In this document: positions 15,987-26,643 of the stretch, piece by piece | How positions within the stretch are numbered: the stretch's first letter is position 1 | Layout: every line of letters begins with the position of its first letter | Program-made: the position numbers and the translations under genes | The notes under the pieces: model-generated | Databases searched by the model: none | What the model was told of the DNA's origin: nothing | The model's input: the letters and a program-made list of their open reading frames with translations, nothing else | NCBI RefSeq assembly: GCF_000368765.1 | Contig: NZ_KB849655.1 | Span: 1,418,506 to 1,465,511 of the forward strand | Source: Acinetobacter junii CIP 64.5 | GTDB taxonomy: Bacteria; Pseudomonadota; Gammaproteobacteria; Pseudomonadales; Moraxellaceae | Length of the DNA: 47,006 nt | Direction: 5' to 3'

Positions 15987-17345
15987 TTATCCCTGAGGAT
16001 GAGCAGTCGTTTTTCTCATTAACGTTTGATTATCATATTGATGCGAAGTTAGATGCGCTTGAAGTTGCGCCATAAAATCCATCACTACAACAACTACAAT
16101 AAGCAATGATGTTCCACCCAAATGGAATGGAATACCAAATGAACTTTGTAAAACCATCGGCATTAAGCACACAACGGTGATGTAGATTGCACCAATAAAC
16201 GTCAAACGATTAAGGATATGATCTAAATAACGAGCCGTTTGCTCACCTGGGCGGATACCAGGCACATACGCTCCGCTACGTTTCAAATTCTCTGAAACTT
16301 CTTTCGGGCTAAAAACAAGCGCGGTATAGAAATAACAGAAGAAAATAATTAACGCACCAAAGAGCATTAAATATAACGGCTGTCCAGGCGATAACACCAA
16401 TGCCAAGTCTTGCAGACTACGCTTAATAATCCCTGCATTAGGATCAGCACTACCTAGCCATTGCCCCAAACTCGCTGGAAATAATAACAATGAGCTTGCG
16501 AAAATTGCTGGGATTACACCTGCCATATTAATTTTCAATGGCAAATGTGTTTGCTGTGCAGTAAATACACGACGCCCTTGCTGTTTTTGAGCATAGTTCA
16601 CTGGAATACGACGTTGTGCTTTTTCAATAAACACAATCGCAGCTAAAACTGCTAAAGATAATAATCCAAATACAGCTAAACCAATTAAACTACCTTGACC
16701 ATTTTGTACTGTTGTAAATGACTGAATTACCAAGTTTGGTAAGCCTGCCACAATACCTGCGAAAATGATCATTGAGATACCATTACCGACACCACGTTCA
16801 GTAATTTGCTCCCCTAACCACATCAAGAACATTGTTCCAGCAACCAATGAAGTTACCGCTGGAACATAAAATGCCAATCCCGAAGTCAAAGTAATACCCT
16901 GACTAATGAGACCAGCACACATCCCCACCCCTTGCACTAGTGCAAGGAATAAAGTTCCGTAACGTGTATATTGATTAATCTTGCGTTTGCCTTGCTCGCC
17001 TTCTTTTTTCAAAGCCTCTAACGAAGGGATCACTGTCGACATTAACTGCACGATAATCGAAGCAGAAATATACGGCATGATACCTAACGCTAGAATCGAC
17101 ATGCGTTCTAATGCACCGCCAGAAAACATGTTAAATAAACCTAAGAAGGTACCTTCATTAGCTTTAAAAAAACGTGCCAGCGCTACATTATCAATACCCG
17201 GCAACGGAATATGCGCTCCTAGTCGAAAGACCAATAACGCGCCAATTAAAAACATTAATCGGCGGATAATTTCACGATATTTCACATGAAACGGCTGGCC
17301 TTTCATCATGTTAACATGACCAGTAGAACTAGGAGTCATAGACAC
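15987..17345 (-). CDS. secY: Preprotein translocase subunit SecY
   Basis: SecY is the ten-helix channel of the Sec translocon, working with SecE, SecG and SecA. The protein has 452 residues from a GTG start at 17343-17345, which has GGAG at 9-base spacing; an in-frame ATG two codons later has poor spacing. Family patterns include [12 protein letters not shown] near the first helix, [14 protein letters not shown], and [24 protein letters not shown] text in the form [20 protein letters not shown]. It follows rplO by six bases. Confidence 0.97.
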
Positions 17346-17351
17346 TCGAGA

Positions 17352-17792
17352 TTACTCCTCGACTTTACCGCCAGCAGCTTCAACAGCAGCTTTAGCGCCT
17401 TTAGTCAACGCAACACCTTGTACAGTGAACGCGCGAGTGATTTCACCAGAAAGCACGATGCGAGCACGAATCTGGTCACGACGAACAACATTCGCAGCTT
17501 TTAAAGTTTCAAGGCTAACGATGTCGCCTTCCACTTTATTCAACTCAGACAAACGCACTTCAGCAGTTTTCAAAGCGATTTGGCTAGTGAAACCGAATTT
17601 AGGTAAACGACGATATAACGCAGTTTGGCCGCCTTCAAAGCCTGGACGAGTACCACCACTTTTACGTGAGTTTTGACCCTTGATACCACGACCACCAGTT
17701 TTACCAACGCCAGAACCGATACCACGGCCTAAACGACGGTTTTCACGCTTTGCACCTTCAGCAGGTGAAAGTTCATTTAAACGCAGAGTCAT
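17352..17792 (-). CDS. rplO: 50S ribosomal protein L15
   Basis: The 146-residue protein begins [20 protein letters not shown] and has the Gly/Arg-rich segment [20 protein letters not shown] and [16 protein letters not shown]15 is a late-assembly protein of the large subunit. It sits three bases after rpmD and six bases before secY. Confidence 0.98.
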   Translation of the reverse strand: MTLRLNELSPAEGAKRENRRLGRGIGSGVGKTGGRGIKGQNSRKSGGTRPGFEGGQTALYRRLPKFGFTSQIALKTAEVRLSELNKVEGDIVSLETLKAANVVRRDQIRARIVLSGEITRAFTVQGVALTKGAKAAVEAAGGKVEE

Positions 17793-17795
17793 GGC

Positions 17796-17972
17796 TTATT
17801 CCTCTACACTAACCATATAGTAAACTTTGTTGATCATACCACGGTTAGAAGGCGTATCTTGCACTTCTACAGTATGACCAATACGACGCAGACCTAGACC
17901 TTGTAGGCAAAGTTTATGATTTTTTAAACGATGCGAAGAAGATTTAGTCTGGGTAACTTTAATCGTTTTCAT
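17796..17972 (-). CDS. rpmD: 50S ribosomal protein L30
   Basis: The 58-residue protein begins [20 protein letters not shown] and has the L30 pattern [20 protein letters not shown]. It lies 6 bases after rpsE and 3 bases before rplO, its normal place. The short form is usual for bacteria. Confidence 0.97.
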
Positions 17973-17978
17973 GATTGA

Positions 17979-18476
17979 TTACCCTTGAATTTGTTCTACT
18001 GAAAGACCACGTTTCGCAGCGACTTTCTCAGGAGAAGTCATATCACGCAAACCTTTGAAAGTTGCGTTTACTACGTTAGCAGCATTAGTAGAGCCATAAC
18101 ATTTAGCAAGTACGTTATGTACACCTGCAGCTTCTAAAACGGCACGCATAGCACCACCAGCAATTACGCCAGTACCTTCAGAAGCAGGTTGCATGTATAC
18201 ACGGCTTGCACCATGACGAGCATTCACAGGGTGTTGTAAAGTAGTACCAGCAAGGTCTACAGTAATCATGTTGCGACGAGCAGCTTCAAGTGCTTTAGAA
18301 ATAGCAGCTGGAACTTCACGTGCTTTACCACGACCAAAACCTACACGACCATTACCATCGCCCACAACAGTTAATGCTGTGAAAGAGAAGATACGACCAC
18401 CTTTAACAACCTTGGCTACACGATCAACGGCAACCAGCTTTTCAACGAGACCTTCGTTTTGTTCAACTTTCGCCAT
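17979..18476 (-). CDS. rpsE: 30S ribosomal protein S5
   Basis: The 165-residue protein has the S5 double-stranded RNA-binding motif ([39 protein letters not shown]) and the C-terminal part [21 protein letters not shown]5 supports decoding accuracy and mRNA unwinding; changes in its loop near residues 20-30 give spectinomycin resistance in E. coli, and the loop here looks normal. It follows rplR by two bases. Confidence 0.98.
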   Translation of the reverse strand: MAKVEQNEGLVEKLVAVDRVAKVVKGGRIFSFTALTVVGDGNGRVGFGRGKAREVPAAISKALEAARRNMITVDLAGTTLQHPVNARHGASRVYMQPASEGTGVIAGGAMRAVLEAAGVHNVLAKCYGSTNAANVVNATFKGLRDMTSPEKVAAKRGLSVEQIQG

Positions 18477-18478
18477 GA

Positions 18479-18829
18479 TTAGAACTCCAAGCCGCCTTCA
18501 CGAGCAGCATCAGCCAAGGCTTTGATACGACCATGATATTTAAAACCAGAACGGTCAAATGCAACTTTAGTAACACCAGCTGCTTTAGCACGTTCTGCGA
18601 TCAAAGCACCTACTTTAGTAGCCGCTTCAACGTTACCAGTAGTACCACTACGTAAAGATGCATCTAAAGTTGAAGCTTGCGCTAAAACTTTGCCACCATC
18701 TGCTGAAATAACCTGAGCATAGATGTGACGCGGAGTGCGGTTTACACACAAACGAGTCGCACCCAATGCACGGATGTGCAAGCGTGTGCTTTTCGCACGA
18801 CGCAAACGGGTTTGTTTCTTTTCGTTCAT
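18479..18829 (-). CDS. rplR: 50S ribosomal protein L18
   Basis: The 116-residue protein has a basic N-terminus ([16 protein letters not shown]) and the signature [21 protein letters not shown]18 binds 5S rRNA with L5 and L25. It follows rplF by 14 bases. Confidence 0.98.
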   Translation of the reverse strand: MNEKKQTRLRRAKSTRLHIRALGATRLCVNRTPRHIYAQVISADGGKVLAQASTLDASLRSGTTGNVEAATKVGALIAERAKAAGVTKVAFDRSGFKYHGRIKALADAAREGGLEF

Positions 18830-18843
18830 AAGAACCTCGCGCC

Positions 18844-19377
18844 TTATTTCTTCTTAGCTTCTTTACGAAGAATAACTTCATCCGAATAACGAACACCTTT
18901 ACCTTTATATGGTTCAGGAGAACGGTATGCACGGATTTCCGCTGCCACTTGACCTAACAACTGCTTGTTTGCTGATTTCAAAATGATTTCAGTTGCAGTT
19001 GGAGTTTCCGCTGTTACACCTTCAGGTAAAGCGTAGTCAATCGGGTGTGAATAACCTAATGCTAGGTTAACAACAGTACCTTTAACAGCAGCTTTGTAAC
19101 CTACACCAACAAGTTGTAGTTTACGTTCGAAGCCTTCACTAACACCTTTTACAAGGTTGTTCAATACAGCGCGAGCAGTACCAGCTTGCATCCAAGCATC
19201 TTTCGATTCTTTTACTGGAGCAAGTTGAAGTTTACCTTCTTCCTGTTTTAGCTCGACCAGCGCATGCAGGTTGAAAGACAATGTACCTTTGCTGCCTTTC
19301 ACTTCGACCTGCCGGCCGTTCTGAGTAACTGTTACACCATTAGGTACAGTTACTGGGGCTTTAGCCACACGAGACAT
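18844..19377 (-). CDS. rplF: 50S ribosomal protein L6
   Basis: The 177-residue protein shows the two L6 repeats, starting [20 protein letters not shown], and the C-terminal signature [15 protein letters not shown]6 is near the sarcin-ricin loop and the factor-binding site. It follows rpsH by 13 bases. Confidence 0.98.
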   Translation of the reverse strand: MSRVAKAPVTVPNGVTVTQNGRQVEVKGSKGTLSFNLHALVELKQEEGKLQLAPVKESKDAWMQAGTARAVLNNLVKGVSEGFERKLQLVGVGYKAAVKGTVVNLALGYSHPIDYALPEGVTAETPTATEIILKSANKQLLGQVAAEIRAYRSPEPYKGKGVRYSDEVILRKEAKKK

Positions 19378-19390
19378 GAGGAATCACCTA

Positions 19391-19786
19391 TTAAGAAACA
19401 AAAGCAATAACTTCACCACCAACACCCGCAGCACGTGCAGCGCGATCAGTCATGATGCCTTTGCTTGTAGAAACAATTGCAATACCCAAACCTTGCTTAA
19501 CGCTAGGAAGTTTATCTTTACCACGGTATTGACGTAGACCTGGACGGCTTACGCGCTTAACCGTTTCGATAACTGGTTTGCCTTCGAAATATTTTAGCGT
19601 AATAGTCAAAGTAGATTTTGCATCATCTTGAGCAACTTCTACATTTGAAATATAACCTTCTTGTTGAAGTACGTTTGCAATTGCAACTTTCAACTTAGAA
19701 GAAGGCATAGAAACAACTTGTTTCTTCGCCATTTGTGCGTTACGAACACGTGTTAACATGTCGGCAACGGTATCTTGCATACTCAT
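19391..19786 (-). CDS. rpsH: 30S ribosomal protein S8
   Basis: The 131-residue protein begins [20 protein letters not shown] and ends in the signature [21 protein letters not shown]8 binds the central domain of 16S rRNA. In E. coli it represses the spc operon by binding near the rplE start; no clear copy of that site was recognised here. Confidence 0.98.
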   Translation of the reverse strand: MSMQDTVADMLTRVRNAQMAKKQVVSMPSSKLKVAIANVLQQEGYISNVEVAQDDAKSTLTITLKYFEGKPVIETVKRVSRPGLRQYRGKDKLPSVKQGLGIAIVSTSKGIMTDRAARAAGVGGEVIAFVS

Positions 19787-19797
19787 TTAGTCGCTCC

Positions 19798-20103
19798 TTA
19801 CCAGCTTGCCTTAACAACGCCTGGTACATCACCCTGCATTACTGTGTCACGTAATTTGTTACGGCTTAAACCGAACTTACGGAAGTAACCATGAGGACGA
19901 CCAGTTAAACCACAGCGGTTACGAAGACGTACTGGAGATGCATTACGTGGCAATGCTTGTAACTTTAACATCGCTTCGAAACGTTCTTCGTCACTTGCGT
20001 TTACATTTGCAATCGTTGCTTTTAATTCAGCACGTTTTGCAGCGTATTTAGCAACTGTCTTTTCGCGTTTCAATTCGCGATTAATCATACCTTTCTTAGC
20101 CAT
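19798..20103 (-). CDS. rpsN: 30S ribosomal protein S14
   Basis: The 101-residue protein is the long, zinc-free form: the C-terminal region reads [20 protein letters not shown] without the CxxC pair of the short form. S14 completes the head of the 30S subunit. It lies 9 bases after rplE. Confidence 0.98.
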
Positions 20104-20112
20104 ATCGACCTC

Positions 20113-20649
20113 TTATTTGAACGGGAAGCCGAATGCACGCATAAGCGCACGGCCTTCGTCATCGCTACGAGCAGTTGTCGTAATTGTGATATCTAAACCA
20201 CGAATACGATCAATCTTGTCAAAATCGATTTCAGGGAAAACGATTTGCTCTTTTAAACCCATAGAGTAGTTACCACGACCATCAAATGATTTTGAAGAAA
20301 AACCACGGAAGTCACGGATACGAGGAATCGCGATAGAGATCAAACGGTCCAAGAATTCGTACATTTGGTCGCCACGTAAAGTAACTTTACAACCAATTGG
20401 CCAACCATCACGGATTTTGAAACCAGCGATTGATTTACGAGCAAGTGTCACAACTGGTTTTTGACCAGCAATGAGTTGCATATCAGCAACAGCACCGTCT
20501 AATAATTTCTTATCAGTTGCAGCTGCGCCTACACCCATGTTAAGAGTGATTTTTGTGATGCGTGGAATTTCCATCACATTCTTAATGCCAAGTTCTTCTT
20601 TTAACTTTGCTTTAAGTTCGTCATTGTAACGTGCTTTAAGTCTGGCCAT
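20113..20649 (-). CDS. rplE: 50S ribosomal protein L5
   Basis: The 178-residue protein has the signature [18 protein letters not shown] (about 24-41) and [21 protein letters not shown]5 binds 5S rRNA and forms an intersubunit bridge with S13. It lies 15 bases after rplX. Confidence 0.98.
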   Translation of the reverse strand: MARLKARYNDELKAKLKEELGIKNVMEIPRITKITLNMGVGAAATDKKLLDGAVADMQLIAGQKPVVTLARKSIAGFKIRDGWPIGCKVTLRGDQMYEFLDRLISIAIPRIRDFRGFSSKSFDGRGNYSMGLKEQIVFPEIDFDKIDRIRGLDITITTTARSDDEGRALMRAFGFPFK

Positions 20650-20664
20650 TGCCTTTTCAACCTA

Positions 20665-20982
20665 TTACTTCGCTGCCGCCACTGATTCACCATTTGATTT
20701 ATAAACACGAGTTTTCGTGCCATCAATCACTTGGTAACCAACACGGTCAGCCTTTTGGGTTGTAGCATTAAAAATTGCCACGTTAGAGATATGAAGCGTC
20801 GCCTCTTGAGTAACGATACCGCCTTCAGCACCTGTTACACGGTTTGGCTTTTGATGCTTCTTCACCAAGTTAAGACCTTCGACCTTAACTCGATCTTCAG
20901 AAACAGACAAAACAACACCTTGTTTGCCTTTTTCTTTACCTGCGATCACAATTACTTGATCGCCTTTTTTAATCTTAGCCAT
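20665..20982 (-). CDS. rplX: 50S ribosomal protein L24
   Basis: The 105-residue protein begins with the KOW motif ([20 protein letters not shown]) and contains [13 protein letters not shown]24 starts 50S assembly and lies near the tunnel exit. It follows rplN by nine bases. Confidence 0.98.
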   Translation of the reverse strand: MAKIKKGDQVIVIAGKEKGKQGVVLSVSEDRVKVEGLNLVKKHQKPNRVTGAEGGIVTQEATLHISNVAIFNATTQKADRVGYQVIDGTKTRVYKSNGESVAAAK

Positions 20983-20991
20983 GATTGCCTC

Positions 20992-21360
20992 TTATAGAAC
21001 TTCAGGAGCCAATGAAATGATTTTCATGAACTGTTCAGTACGAAGTTCACGAGTCACTGGTCCGAAGATACGAGTAGCAATCGGAGCTTTGTTGTTATTC
21101 AAAATAACAGCTGCGTTATCGTCGAAACGAATAACTGAACCATCTGGACGACGGATGCCGAATTTTGTACGAACAACTACAGCATTCATCACGTCACCTT
21201 TTTTAACACGTGCGCGTGGGATTGCTTCTTTTACAGTAACTTTAATAATGTCGCCAACAGAAGCATAACGACGATGTGAACCACCTAGTACTTTAATACA
21301 TTGTACGCGGCGTGCACCACTGTTGTCTGCTACGTCGAGCATACTTTCGGTTTGAATCAT
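20992..21360 (-). CDS. rplN: 50S ribosomal protein L14
   Basis: The 122-residue protein begins [20 protein letters not shown], the standard L14 N-terminus, and has the signature [20 protein letters not shown]. An in-frame extension upstream of the ATG at 21360 adds 11 residues without family support, and GGAGTAGGGC precedes the chosen ATG. rplN opens the spc half of the cluster, after a 92-base gap holding a long hairpin. Confidence 0.98.
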   Translation of the reverse strand: MIQTESMLDVADNSGARRVQCIKVLGGSHRRYASVGDIIKVTVKEAIPRARVKKGDVMNAVVVRTKFGIRRPDGSVIRFDDNAAVILNNNKAPIATRIFGPVTRELRTEQFMKIISLAPEVL

Positions 21361-21379
21361 TGCCCTACTCCAAAACCGA

Positions 21380-21437
21380 GCATCACCGGTCACAATTTCG
21401 AAAGGCTCAAAGAGTACTCGAAATTGTCCGATGATGC
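21380..21437 (-). promoter_or_regulatory. Long hairpin at the S10/spc boundary (rpsQ-rplN)
   Basis: On the minus strand GCATCATCGG (21428-21437) pairs with CCGGTGATGC (21380-21389) with one mismatch, and CAATTTCGA (21418-21426) pairs with TCGAAATTG (21393-21401). The loop has 16 bases. TCGGTTTTGG follows, a poor U-tract. It could act as an attenuator, an RNA-processing site or a regulatory leader of rplN. Confidence 0.65.
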
Positions 21438-21452
21438 AACAAGAACGTCTAA

Positions 21453-21710
21453 TTACTCAGCAGCAGCTTCAACTACTTCCACTAAAGTCCAAGCTTTAGT
21501 TTTAGAAATTGGGCGGCTTTCTTTGATGGTTACCAAGTCGCCTAATTTAGCAACATTGTTCTCATCATGAGCGTGTAATTTAGTTGAACGGCGGATTGAT
21601 TTGCCATACAACGGGTGTTGAACGCGGCGTTCAATAAGCACAACAATAGATTTGTCCATTTTGTCGCTTACGACTTTGCCGGTTAACGTGCGGACTGTTT
21701 TTTCACTCAT
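21453..21710 (-). CDS. rpsQ: 30S ribosomal protein S17
   Basis: The 85-residue protein shows [20 protein letters not shown] and the signature [21 protein letters not shown]17 is a primary binder of the 16S 5' domain. Its start overlaps the rpmC stop by four bases (ATGA). It ends the S10 half of the cluster. Confidence 0.98.
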   Translation of the reverse strand: MSEKTVRTLTGKVVSDKMDKSIVVLIERRVQHPLYGKSIRRSTKLHAHDENNVAKLGDLVTIKESRPISKTKAWTLVEVVEAAAE

Positions 21711-21904
21711 TGTCCGTTCCCCTGTTTTTCGGTAAGGAGTGTCTTGATACGAGCAATTGTCTTACGAGCAATTTGCACTTCGTGCGATTTGCCCAACTGA
21801 CCAGTTGCTTTCGCCATACGAAGACGGAATTGGTTAAGCTGTTGCTCATCAAGCATCGCTTTCAACTCTTCTACCGATTTTTCACGTAGATCTTTAGTTT
21901 TCAT
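21707..21904 (-). CDS. rpmC: 50S ribosomal protein L29
   Basis: The 65-residue helical protein begins [20 protein letters not shown] and has the signature [19 protein letters not shown]29 lies at the tunnel exit beside L23. It overlaps rplP by one base (TAATG) and rpsQ by four. Confidence 0.98.
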   Translation of the reverse strand: MKTKDLREKSVEELKAMLDEQQLNQFRLRMAKATGQLGKSHEVQIARKTIARIKTLLTEKQGNGQ

Positions 21905-22317
21905 TACATTACCGTCCGAGTCACGATAGTGGTTTTAAACGGAAGTTTAGCAGCAGCTAAAGCAAAAGCTTCACGCGCTAATTCATCGTTCACACCTTCA
22001 ATTTCGTACAGGATCTTACCTGGCTGAATCTGGCAAACCCAGTATTCCACGCTACCCTTACCTTTACCCATACGAACTTCTAATGGTTTTTCGGTAATTG
22101 GTTTATCCGGGAACACACGGATGAAGATTTTACCACCACGCTTAATACGACGGCTAATGGTACGACGACAAGCTTCGATTTGACGCGCAGTCATACGACC
22201 ACGTTCAGTCGCTTTAATCGCAATCGAACCAAATGATACTGTACTACCACGATGCGCTAGACCAGTGTTACGGCCTTTGTGCACTTTACGGAATTTGGTA
22301 CGTTTAGGTTGCAACAT
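21904..22317 (-). CDS. rplP: 50S ribosomal protein L16
   Basis: The 137-residue protein begins [20 protein letters not shown] and has the signatures [20 protein letters not shown] and [20 protein letters not shown]16 helps position tRNA in the A site. It lies three bases after rpsC. Confidence 0.98.
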   Translation of the reverse strand: MLQPKRTKFRKVHKGRNTGLAHRGSTVSFGSIAIKATERGRMTARQIEACRRTISRRIKRGGKIFIRVFPDKPITEKPLEVRMGKGKGSVEYWVCQIQPGKILYEIEGVNDELAREAFALAAAKLPFKTTIVTRTVM

Positions 22318-22320
22318 GGA

Positions 22321-23073
22321 TTATTCTCCCTTGTCAGCAGCACGGTCACCGCGACGACCACGACGCTCTTGACCTTCACCACGACCACGACCACGTTTAG
22401 CTGGACGCTCTTCAGCAGGAGCAGGGTTCATGACTTGTTTCATGCCACCTAAGATCTCGCCACGGAAAATCCAAACTTTAACACCGATCGTACCGTAAGT
22501 TGTTTCAGCACGCATAGTTGCATAGTCGATATCAGCACGAAGAGTATGCAAAGGAACACGACCTTCACGATACCATTCAGTACGAGCAATCTCTGCACCA
22601 CCTAAACGGCCAGAAACTTCAACTTTGATACCTTTCGCGCCAGCACGCATAGTGTTTTGAACCGCACGCTTCATAGCACGACGGAACATTACACGCTTTT
22701 CTAATTGAGAAGCGATTGCTTCAGCAACTAAACGAGCATCTAAGTCTGGGCGATCAATTTCGTTGATGCTAACTTGCGCTGGAACACCCATAATGTTGGT
22801 GAGTTCGCGCTGTAATTTCTCAATATCTTCGCCTTTTTTACCGATAACGATACCAGGACGAGCAGTGCTAATAGTTACTTTAGCAGCGCCTGTAGGACGT
22901 TCGATAAGAATATTGCTTACCATCGCATTCTTAAGTTTTTTAGTTAAAAACTCACGAACTTGAAGATCTTTAAGCAAGTATTCAGCGTATTGTTTCGGAC
23001 TCGCATACCAGTTAGCGTTATGGCGTTTCACAACACCTAGGCGGATACCGATTGGATGAACCTTCTGACCCAT
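22321..23073 (-). CDS. rpsC: 30S ribosomal protein S3
   Basis: The 250-residue protein begins [20 protein letters not shown] and has a KH domain with [14 protein letters not shown], then [21 protein letters not shown]3 lies at the mRNA entry and takes part in helicase activity. It is longer than the 233-residue E. coli protein because of a low-complexity tail of about 30 residues rich in Arg, Gly and Glu ([19 protein letters not shown]). Confidence 0.98.
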   Translation of the reverse strand: MGQKVHPIGIRLGVVKRHNANWYASPKQYAEYLLKDLQVREFLTKKLKNAMVSNILIERPTGAAKVTISTARPGIVIGKKGEDIEKLQRELTNIMGVPAQVSINEIDRPDLDARLVAEAIASQLEKRVMFRRAMKRAVQNTMRAGAKGIKVEVSGRLGGAEIARTEWYREGRVPLHTLRADIDYATMRAETTYGTIGVKVWIFRGEILGGMKQVMNPAPAEERPAKRGRGRGEGQERRGRRGDRAADKGE

Positions 23074-23074
23074 A

Positions 23075-23407
23075 TCAAACCCCTACCTTAACGGTGATGT
23101 GACAAGTACGCTTTGTAATACGATCCGCACGGCCTTTAGCACGTGGCAAAATACGTTTAAGGCTCATACCTTCATCAACGTAAATCGTAGTTACTTTAAG
23201 ATCGTCAACATCTAAGCTGTTGTTGTGTTCAGCATTTGCAATTGCAGATTCAAGCGCTTTTTTAACAAGCACAGCTGCTTTTTTGTTGCTGAAGTTCAAA
23301 ATATCTAGCGCGCGCGCAACCGATTTACCACGGATCAAATCAGCAACTAAACGTGCTTTTTGTGCCGAGATAGCGGCACCGCGTAATTTTGCAGTTACTT
23401 CCATCAT
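23075..23407 (-). CDS. rplV: 50S ribosomal protein L22
   Basis: The 110-residue protein (109 if the second ATG is used, which fits the AGGTG spacing better) shows [20 protein letters not shown] and the signature [20 protein letters not shown]. The beta-hairpin that reaches into the exit tunnel is present. It lies between rpsS and rpsC. Confidence 0.98.
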   Translation of the reverse strand: MMEVTAKLRGAAISAQKARLVADLIRGKSVARALDILNFSNKKAAVLVKKALESAIANAEHNNSLDVDDLKVTTIYVDEGMSLKRILPRAKGRADRITKRTCHITVKVGV

Positions 23408-23415
23408 AGCACCTA

Positions 23416-23691
23416 TTAACGTTTAGACTTCTTATCAACACCGTGACCACGATAGGTACGAGTTGGTGCGAATTCACCAAGCTTATGACCAACCATATGC
23501 TCAGTAACAATTACTGGAACATGGTTACGACCATTGTGAACAGAAATTGTTAAACCAACAAAATCTGGAAGGATCATTGAACGACGTGACCAAGTCTTGA
23601 TCGGCTTACGGTTGTTAGCTGCAATTGCTGCTTCAACTTTAGCGAACAAGTGTGCGTCGACGAATGGACCTTTTTTTAATGAACGAGGCAT
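23416..23691 (-). CDS. rpsS: 30S ribosomal protein S19
   Basis: The 91-residue protein begins [20 protein letters not shown] and has the signature [23 protein letters not shown] text in the form [21 protein letters not shown]19 pairs with S13 in the 30S head. It lies 13 bases after rplB. Confidence 0.98.
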   Translation of the reverse strand: MPRSLKKGPFVDAHLFAKVEAAIAANNRKPIKTWSRRSMILPDFVGLTISVHNGRNHVPVIVTEHMVGHKLGEFAPTRTYRGHGVDKKSKR

Positions 23692-23704
23692 TATTCAGAT
23701 TCCT

Positions 23705-24529
23705 TTACTTGACGCGACGGTCGCGAATAATCATCTTAGTCGTACGCTTATTGGTACGTGTCTTGTACCCTTTAGCTTTTTGACCCCATGGGCTTACAGG
23801 TTGAATACCTTTGCTACGCCCTTCACCACCACCGTGTGGATGGTCAACCGGGTTCATTGCCATACCACGAACAGTAGGACGAACACCGCGCCAGCGTGAA
23901 GCACCAGCTTTACCCAATGAACGAAGGTTGCTTTCTTGGTTAGAAACTTCACCAATTACAGCACGACATTCAACGTGGATTTTACGCATTTCACCAGAAC
24001 GTAAACGAACGATTGCGTAAGAACCATCACGACCTAACAACTGAACTGAAGTACCAGCAGAACGTGCTAATTGAGCACCTTTACCGATTTTAAGTTCAAC
24101 GTTGTGAAGTGTAGAACCGATAGGCATATTACGAAGCGGTAAGCAGTTACCTGGACGAATTGGAGCATCGTTACCAGATTGTACTTTATCGCCAGCACGC
24201 AAACCTTTAGGTGCGATGATGTAACGACGCTCACCGTCAGCATACAAAACTAATGCAATGTGTGCAGTACGGTTAGGATCGTATTCAATACGCTCTACAG
24301 TCGCTGGAATACCATCTTTGTTACGTTTAAAGTCAACGAGACGATAGTGTTGTTTGTGTCCACCACCAACGTGACGAGTCGTAATGTGACCGTTGTTGTT
24401 ACGACCACCAGTACGTTTTTTAGCTTCAACCAACGGTGCATAAGGTGCGCCTTTGTGAAGATGGTCATGAACCACTTTCTCTACAAAGCGACGTCCTGGA
24501 GACGTTGGCTTACATTTTTGAATCGGCAT
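23705..24529 (-). CDS. rplB: 50S ribosomal protein L2
   Basis: The 274-residue protein begins [20 protein letters not shown] and contains the signature [15 protein letters not shown] near 225-240, including the conserved His needed near the peptidyl-transferase centre. L2 is required for subunit joining. It lies 11 bases after rplW. Confidence 0.98.
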   Translation of the reverse strand: MPIQKCKPTSPGRRFVEKVVHDHLHKGAPYAPLVEAKKRTGGRNNNGHITTRHVGGGHKQHYRLVDFKRNKDGIPATVERIEYDPNRTAHIALVLYADGERRYIIAPKGLRAGDKVQSGNDAPIRPGNCLPLRNMPIGSTLHNVELKIGKGAQLARSAGTSVQLLGRDGSYAIVRLRSGEMRKIHVECRAVIGEVSNQESNLRSLGKAGASRWRGVRPTVRGMAMNPVDHPHGGGEGRSKGIQPVSPWGQKAKGYKTRTNKRTTKMIIRDRRVK

Positions 24530-24540
24530 AATTTTCGTCC

Positions 24541-24861
24541 TTACTCCGCTGCGTTTTCAGCGGTATCGCCCAAGTCAGCCATTTCTACATCTTGGCCAGC
24601 TTTCAGGGTGACGTATGCTTTTTTAACATCAGAACGACGTCCTAATGTACGACCAAAGCGTTTTGTTTTACCTTTAGTGATCGTTGTATTTACTTTCACA
24701 ACTTCAACACCAAAGAGCTGCTCAACTGCTTTCTTGATTTCAAGCTTGTTTGCATTTAATGCAACTTTAAATACTTGAACACCAGCAGTATCACCTAAAA
24801 CTTGTGCTTTTTCTGAGAATACTGGTCCTTGTAGGACTTGATATAAACGTTCGTTGTTCAT
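24541..24861 (-). CDS. rplW: 50S ribosomal protein L23
   Basis: The 106-residue protein begins [20 protein letters not shown] and has the pattern [21 protein letters not shown]23 at the tunnel exit is the docking site for trigger factor and SRP. Its start overlaps the rplD stop by four bases. Confidence 0.98.
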   Translation of the reverse strand: MNNERLYQVLQGPVFSEKAQVLGDTAGVQVFKVALNANKLEIKKAVEQLFGVEVVKVNTTITKGKTKRFGRTLGRRSDVKKAYVTLKAGQDVEMADLGDTAENAAE

Positions 24862-25460
24862 CCGAGTTCTACCTCAATTTTCTTAGCAGCAGCTACAGAC
24901 ATGACAACTTTATCGAATGCGATCAAGCTAACAGGATCAATTGCAGTTGCATCCACCACATCTACATGTGGGAGGTTGCGAGCTGCAAGATACAAGTTCT
25001 CATCTACAGCATCTGTAACGATCAATGCACGAGTTGCATTTAAGTCGTTAAGTTTTGCAAGCAATTCTTTAGTTTTTGGAGCCGCAACAGCAAACTCTTC
25101 AACTAATACAAGACGATCTTGGCGAACAAGTTCAGCTAAGATACATTGCATTGCACCGCGGTACATTTTGCGGTTAACTTTTTGAGACCAATCTTGTGGA
25201 CGAGCAGCAAAAGTTTTACCACCACCTACCCAGATTGGGCTACGAATAGAACCAGCACGAGCGCGACCAGTACCTTTTTGACGGAATGGCTTTTTACCAC
25301 CGCCAGAAACATCTGCACGTGATTTGTGAGCACGAGTACCTTGACGACCACCAGCTAAGTAAGCTGTAACAACTTGGTGTACAAGAGCTTCGTTAAATTC
25401 ACGTCCGAAAGCAACTTCAGACAATTCAACAGCAGAGCCGGAAACAGTTTTTAAATTCAC
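24858..25460 (-). CDS. rplD: 50S ribosomal protein L4
   Basis: The 200-residue protein has the tunnel-reaching extension [20 protein letters not shown] then [20 protein letters not shown] (about 41-80). In E. coli L4 also represses the S10 operon through the leader of rpsJ; whether that applies here is open. It lies 11 bases after rplC. Confidence 0.98.
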   Translation of the reverse strand: MNLKTVSGSAVELSEVAFGREFNEALVHQVVTAYLAGGRQGTRAHKSRADVSGGGKKPFRQKGTGRARAGSIRSPIWVGGGKTFAARPQDWSQKVNRKMYRGAMQCILAELVRQDRLVLVEEFAVAAPKTKELLAKLNDLNATRALIVTDAVDENLYLAARNLPHVDVVDATAIDPVSLIAFDKVVMSVAAAKKIEVELG

Positions 25461-25471
25461 AGTATTTCCCC

Positions 25472-26110
25472 TCAGGCCTTGATGGTAGGACGCACGATAA
25501 CGTCGCCGCCAGTTGAACCAGGAATAGCACCCTTAACAACTAAAACTGAACGTTCAGCGTCAATAGATACAATTTCAAGACCTTGAACTGTTACGCGTTC
25601 ATCACCTAAGTGACCAGCCATTTTCTTGCCTTTGAACACGCGACCAGGTGTTTGGTTTTGACCTGTAGAACCTAAAACACGGTGAGATACAGAGTTACCA
25701 TGTGTAGCATCTTGCGTACGGAAGTTCCAACGCTTAACACCACCTTGGAAGCCTTTACCTTTAGACTGACCAGTTACGTCAACAATTTGACCAACTGTGA
25801 ACAAGTCAACACCGATAGAACCACCAACTTCACGACCTTCAAGCTCAGCTTCAGTAACACGAAACTCTTTAACTAAACGACCAGCAGCAACACCAGCTTT
25901 CGCAAAGTGACCTTTCTGAGCGCTAGTTACGCGCGATTCGCGACGTTCACCAGTAGTTACTTGAATTGCTTGATAACCATCAGTTTCAAGTGTTTTGATT
26001 TGCGTAATGCGGTTTGGATCGACTTCGATAACTGTAACAGGTACAGATACACCAGCATCTGTAAAGATGCGAGTCATACCACATTTGCGACCGACTAAAC
26101 CAATAGCCAT
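25472..26110 (-). CDS. rplC: 50S ribosomal protein L3
   Basis: The 212-residue protein begins [20 protein letters not shown] and has [20 protein letters not shown] with the Gln that is methylated in E. coli. A further ATG two codons upstream (MHMAIG) exists, but AGAGG lies 3 bases from it and 8-9 from the chosen ATG. A palindromic A+T-rich stem precedes the gene. Confidence 0.98.
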   Translation of the reverse strand: MAIGLVGRKCGMTRIFTDAGVSVPVTVIEVDPNRITQIKTLETDGYQAIQVTTGERRESRVTSAQKGHFAKAGVAAGRLVKEFRVTEAELEGREVGGSIGVDLFTVGQIVDVTGQSKGKGFQGGVKRWNFRTQDATHGNSVSHRVLGSTGQNQTPGRVFKGKKMAGHLGDERVTVQGLEIVSIDAERSVLVVKGAIPGSTGGDVIVRPTIKA

Positions 26111-26124
26111 GTGCATAAACCTCT

Positions 26125-26160
26125 AAAAAAGCGGCTTAATTAACTTAGAGTTAATTAACC
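26125..26160 (-). promoter_or_regulatory. Hairpin with T-run between rpsJ and rplC
   Basis: On the minus strand GGTTAATTAA pairs with TTAATTAAGCC around CTCTAAG, followed by GC and six T, only 15 bases before the rplC start. It looks like a weak intrinsic terminator and could cause partial attenuation inside the S10 operon, or stabilise the upstream rpsJ mRNA end. The rplC Shine-Dalgarno lies directly after the T-run. Confidence 0.5.
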
Positions 26161-26167
26161 GAAAGCC

Positions 26168-26479
26168 TTAACCCAAAGCGATCTGAACATCAACACCAGC
26201 AGCAAGATCCAACTTCATCAATGCATCAACAGTTTTATCTGTAGGTTGAACGATGTCGATCAAACGCTTATAGGTGCGGATTTCGTACTGATCACGAGCG
26301 TCTTTGTTGACGTGTGGTGAAGTAAGAACGTTGAAGCGTTCGATGCGAGTAGGCATCGGAATTGGACCACACACTTGTGCGCCAGTACGCTTAGCGGTTT
26401 CTACGATCTCTTGAGCAGATTGATCAATCAGACGATGATCAAAAGACTTCAAACGGATACGAATTCTCTGGTTAGACAT
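26168..26479 (-). CDS. rpsJ: 30S ribosomal protein S10
   Basis: The 103-residue protein begins [20 protein letters not shown] and has the signature [21 protein letters not shown]10 works in the 30S head and, with NusB, in transcription antitermination. An upstream in-frame extension of 12 residues is rejected because GGAG lies 9 bases before the chosen ATG and the family starts there. It is the first gene of the cluster. Confidence 0.98.
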
Positions 26480-26637
26480 ACCAGTAAACTCCAAGCCAAA
26501 TATATAAAGAATCACCCATGACGCACCTCACCTTTTGGCAAGTGTCAAGGGCAGTGAAAATCACTATGGTCGTGATCGATGCCACGACTGTAATGCGTTA
26601 ACTACTTTCTTCGTAGAAAACGCCCTCCATTTGAGGG
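26480..26637 (-). promoter_or_regulatory. Structured leader of the S10 cluster
   Basis: About 158 bases lie between the predicted transcription start and rpsJ. Stems visible on the minus strand are CCCTC/GAGGG just after the start (26620-26637), CTAC/GTAG, and GTCGTG/CACGAC (26583-26588 with 26569-26574), followed by imperfect pairing near the rpsJ start. In enteric bacteria a leader of similar length mediates L4 autoregulation; equivalence is not shown by the sequence. Confidence 0.5.
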
Positions 26638-26643
26638 TCGCCC

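Noticed and set aside
24260..24778. 172-codon plus-strand open frame over rplB and rplW
   Set aside because: It is antisense to two certain ribosomal genes, has low-complexity composition (runs of Thr, Val, Phe) and no family resemblance.
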